From NCBI RefSeq assembly GCF_000422825.1, contig NZ_KE383928.1, positions 446,930 through 510,929 of the forward strand: DNA of 64,000 nt, read 5' to 3'. Source of the stretch: Nocardioides insulae DSM 17944. GTDB taxonomy: Bacteria > Actinomycetota > Actinomycetes > Propionibacteriales > Nocardioidaceae. Position numbers and translations under genes: made by a program. Shown here piece after piece: positions 44,947 through 53,934 of the stretch (position 1 is the first letter of the stretch; each line of letters begins with the position of its first letter). Under the pieces are notes generated by a model, which saw only the letters and a program-made list of their open reading frames with translations, had not been told where the DNA came from and ran no database searches.

Positions 44947-46740
44947 ATGGAGCAGCGTGGGCCGTCCGCAGCAGACTCCCGACCACGCGCCCGAGTCATC
45001 CGCGACCCGGTGCTCGGGTACGTCGAGGTGATGGGCGAACTCGACGCCCTGGTACGGGCTCCGGAGGTGCAGCGGCTGCGGAACGTCGCGCAGAACTCGC
45101 GGGCCGTCGTGCGGTACCCCTCCATGGGCGGCTCCCGGTTCGAACACGCCCTCGGGACGATGCATCTGGCGGTTCGGGGCTGGCGCTCGAGCTGGCGCAA
45201 CACGGTCGCGCCGGACGGCTGCACGCCTGGTGCGACGAGGGACGCCTTCCGCCACGACGTGATCACCTCCTTGCGGGAGCTGGACCCCGCGGTGCTCGAC
45301 CCGCGCACCGCGGCTCTGGTGGAAGCGGGCGAGACCACCGACGCCGAGGACACCGAGCTGTGGCAGGACTTCGAGCACGTGATCGGCCTCGTGGTGGGTG
45401 CGGTGGGCCTCGTGCACGACCTCGGTCATCCGCCGTTCTCCCACATCCTCGAGCCGTTCTACGAGGCGCATGCCTCAGCGATACTCGGCGAGGATCAGCT
45501 GCGGTCGTTCTCCGAGTACCGCGCCGACGCGTCCGGGCGCGTCCAGTTCCACGAGTGGGCCGGGCTGCGCATCTTCGACGCGATCGACGGGTCCGTGTTC
45601 GAGTGGCTGCCGCGGACACTGATCCGGCGGGTGCTCTCGGACCGTTCCGAGACAGGCTGGGCCTCCAGCCTGCATCACCTGATCGACGGACAGTTCGACG
45701 TCGACCGACTCGACTATCTCGTGCGCGATGCGGTCAACAGCGGCACCGAGTTCGGGGCGATCGACGTCGATCGACTGCTGCACAGCCTCGAACTGCACCG
45801 TGCCGAGGGCGGCTGGAGGATCGGGCTGGGCGCCCGGGCCGTGTCCGCCTTCGAGACGCTCCTGGTGCAACGGGCACAGCAGTACCGCTGGGTCGTCCAT
45901 CACTACGCCGTCGTAGCGGCCGACGCCGCCCTGGAGCATGCCGTTCGCAACGTCTACGAACTGACCCGGGGCGCCTCCGCAGCCTCACCCGATCTCGACT
46001 ATCTCTCCGCGGCGGGGAACGGCCACCGGGCAGGGGATCGCGTCAGCGACGACCACGATTGCTTCGCCTGGCTGCGCCGATCTCGGCCCGCGCTCGAGGC
46101 GCTCGTTGCGTCCTCCGAGGAGCCGGCGGTGACTCTGAAGGCACGGGCCACGCTCGCCCTGCTCGCCGTGTGCGACTCGTTCTCGCTCTCACCCGTGCCC
46201 GCCTGGCGCAACTATCAGGAGTTCCTGGCCCGGGCCGACCAGAACCGCGCGACGGTGTCCCGGCTGATCGAGGCACTCCCGATCGGGGGACCTACCGACG
46301 CAGCGCACCCGCGCAACCCCGCCAGCCGGGATGCCGTGACCGCGCTGCTCCGTGAGCTCCCGGCCCGGCTGAACGCGGCATTGGATCACCGGCTCGCGGC
46401 CGAGGGCGTACCGGGGAGGCTCCACCACGTCGAGGAGCTCCTCGACCGGGTGCACCCGGTGGTGCCGGTCTGCGGCGGTCCGGGCACGTGGCTGGTCGTT
46501 CGGGTGCCCTTCCTGGCCCTCGACGAGGACTTCGCCCGCGTGTGGCGAGGTGACGAGGAGGTCGCCCTGAGCGAGGTCAGCCCCTTTCCGCTGGCGCTCA
46601 CTGCGATCGAGGTCATGCGGCCCCGCTACTTCGTCTACTTCGTGCCGTTCGACGCCGCTCCGGTCGACGCGACGAAGCATCAGCGTCGCGAGGTCGGGCG
46701 CCTGTTCTTCGAGGCACTGGCGTACCCCTCCCGCCACTGA
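44947..46740 (+). CDS. HD-domain phosphohydrolase (dNTPase/SAMHD1-like)
   Basis: This 597-residue protein has the ordered metal ligands of the HD fold: His in GSRFEHALGTMHLA, His-Asp in LVHDLGHPPFSH, and Asp in FDVDRLDYLVRDA. The last motif and RDPVLGYVEV at the N-terminus are those of SAMHD1/dGTPase-like enzymes. It therefore probably cleaves a nucleotide triphosphate or related nucleotide. ATG 44947 is preferred; an in-frame ATG at 44914 would add 11 residues. It is divergent from the cyclase operon by 79 bp. Confidence 0.85.
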   Translation: MEQRGPSAADSRPRARVIRDPVLGYVEVMGELDALVRAPEVQRLRNVAQNSRAVVRYPSMGGSRFEHALGTMHLAVRGWRSSWRNTVAPDGCTPGATRDAFRHDVITSLRELDPAVLDPRTAALVEAGETTDAEDTELWQDFEHVIGLVVGAVGLVHDLGHPPFSHILEPFYEAHASAILGEDQLRSFSEYRADASGRVQFHEWAGLRIFDAIDGSVFEWLPRTLIRRVLSDRSETGWASSLHHLIDGQFDVDRLDYLVRDAVNSGTEFGAIDVDRLLHSLELHRAEGGWRIGLGARAVSAFETLLVQRAQQYRWVVHHYAVVAADAALEHAVRNVYELTRGASAASPDLDYLSAAGNGHRAGDRVSDDHDCFAWLRRSRPALEALVASSEEPAVTLKARATLALLAVCDSFSLSPVPAWRNYQEFLARADQNRATVSRLIEALPIGGPTDAAHPRNPASRDAVTALLRELPARLNAALDHRLAAEGVPGRLHHVEELLDRVHPVVPVCGGPGTWLVVRVPFLALDEDFARVWRGDEEVALSEVSPFPLALTAIEVMRPRYFVYFVPFDAAPVDATKHQRREVGRLFFEALAYPSRH

Positions 46741-46788
46741 CGCGGGCCGCGATGATGCCCTGTGGTCGGCATCCGTTGCCGGCGCGGT

Positions 46789-47647
46789 TCACCGCGCCTT
46801 GCGGGTGTCCTTCCCCTCGGCGAAGTCCGTGAAGTCCGTGAAGTCCTTGAAGCCCTGCATGTCCGCGTGCGACGGCCGACGTGAAAGGCGTGCCGGGTCA
46901 GCGAGCACCTGGGCCCCCTCTCCCGCGGAGGGTGATCGATCGAGTCGATGTCTCTGATGAGGGGAGCCCGTCCTTCGGTGCCGTCCCGGGGGATGTCGGA
47001 GTGGCTCGGCGATGGAGCCCTCCTCGCCGGGGCCGAGTCGGGACAGGCGTCGGAGCCACCAGAAGCAGAATCCGCCCAGAAGCGCGGTCAGTCCGAGGAG
47101 TACGCCGGTCTCGCCACTGCAAGGCCCAGAATGGCTGCCCGGGTGGGCGACGACCTCCTGCTGGTAGCCCTCCTGGGCCAGCCGGTCGAAGCAGGCGGCG
47201 ACCTGTGGGTTCGGGGATCCCCCGGGGTCGGGGAGACAGTGCTCCACCCAGGTCGGGAAGGTCGCGACGCCCTTGCCGGCGGCGTTGACGGTGGCGCTGT
47301 CGAGCACCCACCCGCCGTAGTCGTGGTGGCGGACCTGGAGCGTGTCGACCGGCTCGCCCGGCCCGCTCGCCTGGAGCCCGTGCAGGGCGGGTTCCGACCT
47401 CGAGTGCGCGAGCGATCAGGGGTGCGCCCCAGCAGACGCCGACGTCGCCGGGAAGGACCCAGAGCACCACGACCCCTGCGAGATACAGGAACCGGTCGCC
47501 GTCCGCGGACCCGAGCCGGTCGAGGAACGTCTCGACGTCCGCGGCGTAGAGGTCGGCGATCCTCGGGCCGCTGACCGCGAGCGCGAGCAGGACGGCGTAC
47601 ACGATGGCCATCTGGAGCCGGAACTGGCGCCATGCCAGCCAGATCAT
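46789..47647 (-). pseudogene. ABC-2-type permease remnant with internal deletion and frameshift
   Basis: The start MIWLAWRQFRLQMAIVYAVL and GVCWGAPLIARALEVGT matches the conserved N-terminus of actinobacterial ABC permeases. After residue ~86 the frame breaks. The protein resumes in another frame with GGWVLDSATVNAAGKG and ends with a membrane helix (LLGLTALLGGFCFWWLRRL). The middle helices are missing. A 9-bp repeat GTGAAGTCC lies near its 3' end (46830). Its start overlaps the remnant upstream ATPase end (ATGA), the relic of an operon. Confidence 0.75.
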
Positions 47648-47987
47648 CGGAGCACCTCCAGGTTCGGGCGAGCCGGGCGGGCCGATGTGCGAGCGTCGGT
47701 CATCTAGGCCAGGACCAGGTCCTCGAGGGCGAGGCTGCCGACCGTCCAGCGGGGATCGCGCACGGGTTGATCGGTGCGGACCAGATACGTCGACTGCCGG
47801 TCGGTGTGGCGGGCCGAGACCTCAGCACGGTGTTGGGGTTGATCGCCAGGTCGGCGACCACGTCCTTGACCGTCGGCAGCTGATCGCCATCCTCGAGGAG
47901 GCCGAGTCGGAGCGCGTTGCGGACCTGCTGGACGAGCTGCTGGTACGGCGAGACGCCGGAGCGCGGGTCCAGATGGAATTCGATCAT
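47644..47987 (-). pseudogene. GntR (YtrA-type) regulator fused by deletion to an ABC ATPase C-terminus
   Basis: MIEFHLDPRSGVSPYQQLVQQ through DVVADLAINPNTVL is the DNA-binding half of a YtrA-type GntR regulator. Sequence then jumps, with a frame change, to VRTDQPVRDPRWTVGSLALEDLVLA, the typical end of the partner ABC ATPase. Most of both genes is deleted. The codon after DLVLA, normally Tyr, is TAG (47704-47706), a second lesion. ATG at 47985-47987 has GGAGTGAGAG upstream. Confidence 0.75.
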
Positions 47988-48184
47988 CGCTCTCACTCCA
48001 TTGGACTGGGCTCCTAGCACTAAAGGCTTGGGCTTGAGGGGCGTCAACCATCGATTCGACGTACCGCGGCGAGCATCGCGCCGCGGTACGTCGACGCAGC
48101 GCTCGGGACCGGATGCCCCCGGTCAAAGGGTCACGCCGGGGTCGCAACTCCGGTCAGCGGGTCGTTCGGGTGCGACGTGTCGGG

Positions 48185-48778
48185 CTACCACGCGAAGACG
48201 ACGACGGCGACGAGGCCGAGGCCGAGTAGGAGGTCGAGGCTGAAGCACGCCTCGGCCAGTGAGCGCGGTACGGCGATCCGCCGGTGGTGGTGGATCGCGT
48301 CCCAGATGGCATGGGAGGCCAGCACGAGGCCGGCCAGGACTACGCCGGCGCGCGGGTCGAGGCTCAGGGCGAGCACGGCGAGCAGGCCGATCGCGGCGAA
48401 CGCCGCCGCTTGAGCGAGAAGGACAGCGTCGGGACGCTCGCGGCGTAGGGCGACGACCACCAGGATCAGCGACCCGAGGGCCAGTCCGGCCCACCACGGC
48501 ATCCCCATCACTTCGCTGAGGACGACCACGAGTGAGGATCCGGGTATGGCGACCCAGGCGACCCAGGGTCGACCGGAGGCTGCGGCAGCGAGGTAGCACC
48601 ACGCCGCTGCGGTGGCACCGATGGCCAGGGTGTCCCGACTTGCGGCCCCCGTGATCAGGAGCAGGGTCGCGGTGCCCAGTCCCAGTACGGTCGGCCACCC
48701 CTTGAGCCAGCCTTGGGTGTGGCGGTCGCCGCCCGCGGCGACGGGAGGCGTCGAGGTGCTGTGCAGAGAGTGCGCCAT
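48185..48778 (-). CDS. Small multi-pass membrane protein
   Basis: This 197-residue protein has about six hydrophobic segments (VLGLGTATLLLITGAA, LAIGATAAAWCYLAAAA, WVAIPGSSLVVVLSEV, LALGSLILVVVALR, AAAFAAIGLLAVLALSL, LDLLLGLGLVAVVVFAW). HAIWDAIHHHRR is a His-rich loop that could bind metal. ATG at 48776-48778 has AGGAA upstream. It is divergent from a TetR gene across tandem operators, so it is probably its target. Function unknown. Confidence 0.75.
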   Translation of the reverse strand: MAHSLHSTSTPPVAAGGDRHTQGWLKGWPTVLGLGTATLLLITGAASRDTLAIGATAAAWCYLAAAASGRPWVAWVAIPGSSLVVVLSEVMGMPWWAGLALGSLILVVVALRRERPDAVLLAQAAAFAAIGLLAVLALSLDPRAGVVLAGLVLASHAIWDAIHHHRRIAVPRSLAEACFSLDLLLGLGLVAVVVFAW

Positions 48779-48844
48779 GGGTTCCTGCCTTTCCTGCGGA
48801 GTGTGGCCGAGGGGAAAGTGGGAGTCGGTGAGGCGCGCGATTTG

Positions 48845-48872
48845 TGAACGCGCGTTCATGAACGCTAGTTCA
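48845..48872. promoter_or_regulatory. Tandem TetR operators
   Basis: TGAACGCGCGTTCA (48845-48858) is a perfect palindrome, immediately followed by TGAACGCTAGTTCA (48859-48872) with the same TGAAC/GTTCA arms. TATGAT (48875-48880), a near-consensus -10 for tetR, follows at once, so occupancy would block the promoter. Both divergent genes are within reach. Confidence 0.8.
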
Positions 48873-48910
48873 CCTATGATGTCTCGTCAACGGCAATTGA
48901 AAGGTCCCCG

Positions 48911-49513
48911 ATGGCACCTCGACCACCCACCGACACCGAGGCATTGCGCGGCTCGTTGCTGGAACACGCCCGCGCTGTGATCGCCCGCGATGGAGTGGAC
49001 GGGCTGACCATGCGGTCCCTGGCCGGCCAGGCAGGCACGGCAGTCGGGATGTCGTACAAGGCGTTCGCCTCGCGCGATGAGTTGCTTCGCGAGCTGACTC
49101 GGTCCTCGCTGCATGAGCTGGCCGCCCAGATCGAAGAGTGGGCTGCACGACCGGGCGGGGCGCTCGCCGACCGGTTGATGGAGTTCGCCGACCTGCAATC
49201 TGCCTCGGATGCGCCCGCTCTCGTGGCGCACCTCGGCCATGACTCACGTGGCGGCCAGATCCTCCAGAAGGCCGTCGATGACGGCGCGACCCGATCGTGG
49301 GCGACGGTCATGACCGAATTCCTCCGCGCGGGGCAGCAGCGAGGGACCGTGCGCGGCGACGTCGATGTCGAGGCGTTCGGCTTCTTCATCACCGCCGCGC
49401 TCCACTACGTGCTCGTGACGGACAGGCCGTTCCTTGCTCCCGACCGCACCACCCTCGAGCAGTACGTCACCGGCATCGCCGCCCAGATCGAGGTCGGACC
49501 AACTCGCAGCTGA
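48911..49513 (+). CDS. TetR-family transcriptional regulator
   Basis: This 200-residue repressor has the TetR helix-turn-helix (ARAVIARDGVDGLTMRSLAGQAGTAVGMSYKAFASRDELL) and an alpha-helical ligand domain. GAAAGG lies 7 nt before the ATG. Two adjacent 14-bp palindromes in front of it indicate autoregulation and control of the divergent membrane protein. Ligand unknown. Confidence 0.9.
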   Translation: MAPRPPTDTEALRGSLLEHARAVIARDGVDGLTMRSLAGQAGTAVGMSYKAFASRDELLRELTRSSLHELAAQIEEWAARPGGALADRLMEFADLQSASDAPALVAHLGHDSRGGQILQKAVDDGATRSWATVMTEFLRAGQQRGTVRGDVDVEAFGFFITAALHYVLVTDRPFLAPDRTTLEQYVTGIAAQIEVGPTRS

Positions 49514-49648
49514 GTCCGGCCCTCTCCGCTGATCGTGCCCCGACGTCGCGGCGCCGAAGCCCCGCACTCCCGACCCGCCACCGGTGGCGGGTCGGGAGTC
49601 CGGGACCGGGCTCGCCGCATTCGGCGATGGCCGGCCGGAGGGGGGCGG

Positions 49649-50611
49649 TCAGTGGATCTCGCCGTCAGGTCCGAGGAGGCACTCCCACTCGATCCAGCCA
49701 CGGCCGGTCCGGCCGTCGGCGGTGGTGAAGTCGGCCATCGCCCGGACGAAATGAGCGGGTGTGCCCTCAGGTGAGATGAGGAGGAGGTTGCCGTAGGCGG
49801 TCGGCTCCACGGTGACCTCGACCCCGGCCTCGTCGAGGCGGAACGACGCCGCGCGCATCCGGCCGTCCCCGTCGTAGTCGGCGACCCAGTCGCCCTGGCT
49901 GAGGTCGACCAGACGCTCGCCCCGCTGCCAGTAGCCGCGCGCCCAGACCCCTCCGCGGCCCACGGCGGAGTGGGTCCGGCTTCCGTCGTCGAGCCAGAAC
50001 GCGTTCCACATCCACGAGTTGGCCCACCAGTCCCGGTTGCCCCAGGAGTGGTCACGCTGGCCGTTGCCGACGAAGGGGAACTCCTCACCTGTCACCGTGA
50101 TGGTGCCGGTGACGCGGCAGGGGATCTCGTAACGGTCGGCGAGACCTGGCCAGCGGTAGTCCAGCCCTGTCGTCGTCCAGGTCAGATCCGCGGTCACCTG
50201 GATCGGCTCCCCCTGCTCGCCGCGGAGGATCGCACCCTCATCGGGGAAGGTCTGGGCGGTTCCGTCGAAGGTGATGGCGTACTCCTGCAGAGGATCCTTC
50301 ACGTCGAACGTCGCGGTGTAGGCGGGTGTGGTGACGGTGGCCGAGGTGCCCTCATGGGCCAGCGGCGGAGCCTCCTGGGTGGACAGGATGATCGAGGGGC
50401 GGCCGGGGCGGGCGATGACCAGGGAGACCATGCTGGTGCCGAGGTTGCGGGTGTCGCCGACCCGGATGTAGAAGCCGAGGGCGCCATCGTCGGTGATGCC
50501 GTCGAGGTAGTAGCTCTCACTCCACAGCGGAACCGCGGGATCCTCGGGATGGGGTCCCTCGTCGGCCGGGTCGACGCGGAGGGATGGTGCCGTCTGGATC
50601 GAGTCGCGCAC
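49649..50611 (-). CDS. CrtC-like lipocalin-fold protein (DUF7064/7065-like)
   Basis: This 320-residue beta-rich protein has LWSESYYLDGITDDGALGFYIRVG, GNGQRDHSWGNRDWW and HSAVGRGGVWARGYW, patterns seen in hydroxyneurosporene synthase (CrtC)-like and DUF7064 proteins. The His-Asp-His cluster in RDHSWG may be catalytic or bind substrate. GTG at 50609-50611 has AAAGG 7-10 nt upstream. It follows a phosphotransferase gene by 44 bp. Such pairs occur in actinobacterial catabolic loci; the substrate is unknown. Confidence 0.78.
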   Translation of the reverse strand: MRDSIQTAPSLRVDPADEGPHPEDPAVPLWSESYYLDGITDDGALGFYIRVGDTRNLGTSMVSLVIARPGRPSIILSTQEAPPLAHEGTSATVTTPAYTATFDVKDPLQEYAITFDGTAQTFPDEGAILRGEQGEPIQVTADLTWTTTGLDYRWPGLADRYEIPCRVTGTITVTGEEFPFVGNGQRDHSWGNRDWWANSWMWNAFWLDDGSRTHSAVGRGGVWARGYWQRGERLVDLSQGDWVADYDGDGRMRAASFRLDEAGVEVTVEPTAYGNLLLISPEGTPAHFVRAMADFTTADGRTGRGWIEWECLLGPDGEIH

Positions 50612-50655
50612 GTGCTGACCTTTCTTCGGGAGTCGGCTCTGCTGAGGTCCGGAGT

Positions 50656-51690
50656 TCAGTCGAGGAACCGGACGGAATCGTGGTCGCGCGCCGCCGCGAT
50701 CGCCCGCGAGGCCATCGTGGTGAACATGGCGTCGCCGCGGTCGGTCCTCTTGACCAGCACCGCCGAGACGACCGCCATCCACAGGGAGAACCACACGTGG
50801 CACTGGTAGTCCTGCCAGCACTGCTCGAAGGAGTAGTCCGTGATCCCTGCTGCCACCAGATCCTGGTGGTAGCTCCGGAGCAGATCGGTCTCATGGAGGC
50901 GCCGAGCGGCGGGCGGGAACGACGTGGTGATGAAGTAGGCGACGTCGATCATCGGGGATCCGGCCTGCGCGGTCTGCCAGTCGACGACCGTCGCCGTGTC
51001 GGTGCCGGGATCGAACAGCAGATTGTCGAGCCGGAAGTCCCCGTGGACCAGGGCCCGAGGGGTCGCGTTAGCTGCGCGTCGACGATAGGTCTCGGCACGG
51101 GCGAAGAAGGCCCGGGCGGGGAGGGTGAACTCCTCGGTGTCGTGCTGCGGGTAGCGCCGCAGGTACTCGTCGAGCAGGGGCTGGTAGTCGGGTGCCTCGC
51201 CCTCGGCCTCCTGCGGAGTCGCCAGCCACCCGAGGGAGGAGAGGTCACCTCGGTTCCACGTCTCCCGGTGAAGGCGGCCGGCCTGGTCGAGTGCGGCGCG
51301 TGCCTGCGCCAGGGTGCTGCTCCCCAACTGGTCGCCCTGGACGGCAGGCGCGAGGTCGCCCATCACCAGCGCGAAGTCGACCCCCGTGTCATCGACCTCC
51401 GCGTGATGGCAGGTCGGGACGTTGACCGAGAGCATCGGCGCGATCTCGGAATAGAACCGCACCTCGCGCAGGTAGGTGAGGAGGTTGGCGCTGGTGGCCC
51501 TGCTCACCTCGTCCTCGGAGGTCAGCTTGGCGATCAGCGAGCGAGGGGTGCCACCGGCGGTGAAAGCGACCCGGTAGGTGTCGGCCACCTGACCCGTGCC
51601 CACCGGCGTCGCGGTGACGTCGGCGATGTGGTTTTCGGGAAGCTCCAGCAAACCGGCCAGCCACGTGCTGTTGACCTCAGTGACACGCAA
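50656..51690 (-). CDS. Aminoglycoside phosphotransferase-fold kinase
   Basis: This 344-residue kinase-like protein has the APH/EcKL catalytic loop LVHGDFRLDNLLF, metal-binding VVDWQTAQ and the Lys-bearing strand RSLIAKLTSEDE. It phosphorylates a small molecule; nothing supports antibiotic resistance specifically. The TTG at 51690 or GTG at 51686 may be the start. It lies between the LLM oxidoreductase and the CrtC-like gene on the same strand. Confidence 0.84.
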   Translation of the reverse strand: MRVTEVNSTWLAGLLELPENHIADVTATPVGTGQVADTYRVAFTAGGTPRSLIAKLTSEDEVSRATSANLLTYLREVRFYSEIAPMLSVNVPTCHHAEVDDTGVDFALVMGDLAPAVQGDQLGSSTLAQARAALDQAGRLHRETWNRGDLSSLGWLATPQEAEGEAPDYQPLLDEYLRRYPQHDTEEFTLPARAFFARAETYRRRAANATPRALVHGDFRLDNLLFDPGTDTATVVDWQTAQAGSPMIDVAYFITTSFPPAARRLHETDLLRSYHQDLVAAGITDYSFEQCWQDYQCHVWFSLWMAVVSAVLVKRTDRGDAMFTTMASRAIAAARDHDSVRFLD

Positions 51691-51818
51691 TGTCCAACGC
51701 CCCTATCCGCAAGGATGCGCCCGGTGCCCGGTCGCGCCCGATAATCCGGCCATTCGCGGAATTGGGCGAAATGTGCCGAATATATGAGAAATGCCCCTGT
51801 TGCGCGCTCGAACGTACA

Positions 51819-51832
51819 GTGACGGACGTCAC
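51819..51832. promoter_or_regulatory. Palindrome upstream of the phosphotransferase gene
   Basis: GTGACG (51819-51824) and CGTCAC (51827-51832) form a perfect dyad with a 2-bp spacer in an AT-rich 233-bp gap. It is a candidate operator or promoter element for the kinase/CrtC-like pair. No regulator gene is adjacent. Confidence 0.4.
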
Positions 51833-51923
51833 GCGTCAAGGTGATATCTCGGCACTCGTCCTGACGGAAAAGTGCATTTCGTCAATTGTCGGAAATTGCC
51901 CTCGTCGACTCGTGCCTGACACG

Positions 51924-53003
51924 TCACGCGGTGACTGCCGCTGACGCGCTTGCGCGTCCATGTCGGCGAACGGCGCGGTAGGCGTCCACGACGGGAGCCA
52001 GTTCCTCGGGGGTCGCGCCATGCATGATGACCCCGTCCACGCCGAGATCGAACTGGGCGTCGACGGCGGCCGCGCACTCCTGCGAGGTGCCGATCGCGGC
52101 CGAGGCCAGCCACTCCTCGGGGAGGAGTGAACCGATGTGCTCGAGTTGTGCCGGGGTGGCCAGTGAGTCGATCGGACCTCGGATCGACCGGACCGTGGGG
52201 TCGGCGCGAAACCGCTCCAGCGGGGCTGGGTCCCAGTCGTTCGTGGCGACCAGGAGGTCGCCGTACCCCTGGAGATAGCCGGCGAGCCGGCCGGTCGTCT
52301 TGAGCAGGAACGTCTCCTCGGGGAGGTCGTTGCGGACCGTGGCGTAGCACGACCAGATGCGGACCGACGCCGGGTCCCGCCCGATGCGCTCGCACTCCTC
52401 GCGCACGGTCTGGACGCAGCGCCGCGTGGTCTCGTCGGAGAAGAAGGTGTGCAGGACGACGGCGTCGAAGGCGCGGGCGGCCAGCTTGAGGGTGTTCGGG
52501 CCGAAGGCGGTGATGAGAAGCGGAACCCCCTGTGACGGCGCCGGTGAGACTCGGAGCAGCGGCCAGGAGCCGGCCGGACCCTGATGGTCCTGGATCACCT
52601 CACCGTCGCAGAGTCGGCGGATGAGGTGGGCGAAGTCCTCCAGTTGCGCCGTGGTTGCCATCCGCAGGCCCATCGGGCGGAGCATCAGGTCGATGCCGCG
52701 TCCGATGCCGAGGGTGTACCGGCCGCCGGTCAGGGCCTGCATGGTCGCGCCGTGCGCGGCGGTCACCAGTGGGTGCCGGGTGTTGAAGTTCGTGACCCCG
52801 GTGGCGATGCCGATCGAGGTCGACGTCGCGCCGAGGGCGCCCGTGATCGTGAAACTCTCCTTGACATTGAGGCGCTCGGAGAGGAAAGCGGTGCCCAGGC
52901 CGAGTTCCTCGGCATCCCTCACCTCGTTGATCGCATCTCGCGGATTGAGGGATCCGCCCGCGAGCGCATAGAAACCCAATTCGGGCAGGGGTGAGGCAGG
53001 CAC
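51924..53003 (-). CDS. LLM-class F420-dependent-type oxidoreductase
   Basis: This 359-residue luciferase-like TIM barrel has LGFYALAGGSLNPRDAINEVRDAEELGLGTAFLSER, then GVTNFNTRHPLVTAAHGATMQALTGGRYTLGIGRGID, typical of actinobacterial F420-dependent enzymes. GTG at 53001-53003 is chosen because GAGGAGAG lies about 8 nt upstream. F420 rather than FMN is inferred from family. It heads the three-gene catabolic-type cluster. Confidence 0.87.
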   Translation of the reverse strand: MPASPLPELGFYALAGGSLNPRDAINEVRDAEELGLGTAFLSERLNVKESFTITGALGATSTSIGIATGVTNFNTRHPLVTAAHGATMQALTGGRYTLGIGRGIDLMLRPMGLRMATTAQLEDFAHLIRRLCDGEVIQDHQGPAGSWPLLRVSPAPSQGVPLLITAFGPNTLKLAARAFDAVVLHTFFSDETTRRCVQTVREECERIGRDPASVRIWSCYATVRNDLPEETFLLKTTGRLAGYLQGYGDLLVATNDWDPAPLERFRADPTVRSIRGPIDSLATPAQLEHIGSLLPEEWLASAAIGTSQECAAAVDAQFDLGVDGVIMHGATPEELAPVVDAYRAVRRHGRASASAAVTA

Positions 53004-53081
53004 CTTGATCTCTCCTCGTCGACGAGATGAATTGATACTCCGTGATCTGGGGAAATCGAAGCCAATCACGTTTCGACGCCA

Positions 53082-53111
53082 ACCTAATGCTCGGTGCTCG
53101 GGCATTGTCAA
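53082..53111 (-). promoter_or_regulatory. Candidate promoter of the LLM gene
   Basis: On the minus strand TTGACA (53106-53111) and TTAGGT (53082-53087) are 18 bp apart, about 80 bp before the GTG. The rest of the 53.00-53.35 kb gap shows no gene. Confidence 0.4.
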
Positions 53112-53345
53112 TCGTTTGCGGGGTTATGGATACGAGTCCGATCGCGTCGATCCGCCGACGCTTCCGCCCGGTCCGCCGGGTCCTTCTCGAGGTCGTGAGG
53201 TGGAGGGATCCGGTGGCGGGCGTCGACAGCGTCGGGGCCGAGGATCCACTCGAGGGCGGCGTCGTACGGCGGAGGTGCGGCCCCGATTGGTGGTTCCGGC
53301 AGGGCGTGGGTTACTGTTTCACCGCTTCGCAAGGAGCACACGCAA

Positions 53346-53419
53346 GGCCCCGTAGCGCAGTTGGTTAGCGCGCCGCCCTGTCACGGCGGAGGCCGCGGGT
53401 TCGAGTCCCGTCGGGGTCG
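53346..53419 (+). tRNA. tRNA-Asp (GTC)
   Basis: The acceptor GGCCCCG pairs with CGGGGTC, followed by discriminator G at 53419. The anticodon stem CCGCC/GGCGG encloses CTGTCAC, giving GTC. The T-arm is GCGGGTTCGAGTCCCGT. Confidence 0.95.
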
Positions 53420-53423
53420 CAGC

Positions 53424-53456
53424 TGAGAGGCTCAGGTCGATGACCTGAGCCTCTCA
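53424..53456 (+). terminator. Terminator of tRNA-Asp
   Basis: TGAGAGGCTCAGGTC (53424-53438) pairs perfectly with GACCTGAGCCTCTCA (53442-53456), loop GAT, followed by a short T-run. Confidence 0.85.
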
Positions 53457-53551
53457 CTCATTTCCCGCCCTAGGGGAGTGGGCGGGCTCGGCAGGCGGTC
53501 ACGGCCGGCGCACCCTCGGGTGCGCTGGGCTCGCCCCGGCACAATGGTCGG

Positions 53552-53902
53552 GTGCCGATCGAGATCCCGCCCGAGCGCTTCGACGCGCTGGTCGACAACG
53601 CCCTCGACACGATCCCGGACGAGCTCGCCCGGCTGGTGAAGAACCTCGTGGTCCTGGTGGAGGACGAGCCCGCCGAGGGGGAGCCGCCGGATCTGCTCGG
53701 GCTCTACGACGGACTACCGCTCGGCGTCGATCCCCAGGGTGGCGAGCTCCCTGCGCGCATCTTCGTCTTCCGCGGCCCGCTGATGGACTTCGTCGACTCC
53801 GAGGAGGAGTTGGTCGAGGAGGTGCGCATCACCGTCGTCCACGAGGTCGCCCACCACTTCGGCATCGACGACGCCCGCCTGCACGAGCTCGGCTACGCCT
53901 GA
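53552..53902 (+). CDS. Minimal zincin-like metallopeptidase
   Basis: This 116-residue protein has the zinc-protease motif HEVAHHFGI near the C-terminus, followed by ARLHELG, which can supply a third ligand. N-terminal IEIPPERFDALVDNALDTIPDEL is typical of the small actinobacterial 'metallopeptidase family protein' group. It starts with GTG. Protease activity of this group is predicted from structure rather than well proven. Confidence 0.86.
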   Translation: MPIEIPPERFDALVDNALDTIPDELARLVKNLVVLVEDEPAEGEPPDLLGLYDGLPLGVDPQGGELPARIFVFRGPLMDFVDSEEELVEEVRITVVHEVAHHFGIDDARLHELGYA

Positions 53903-53934
53903 TCGCCCGGTCCGCTGGCACCCGCCGGCCGAGA

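Noticed and set aside
50656..51690. Aminoglycoside resistance gene
   Set aside because: The kinase fold is shared by many small-molecule kinases, and the neighbours are catabolic-type enzymes.
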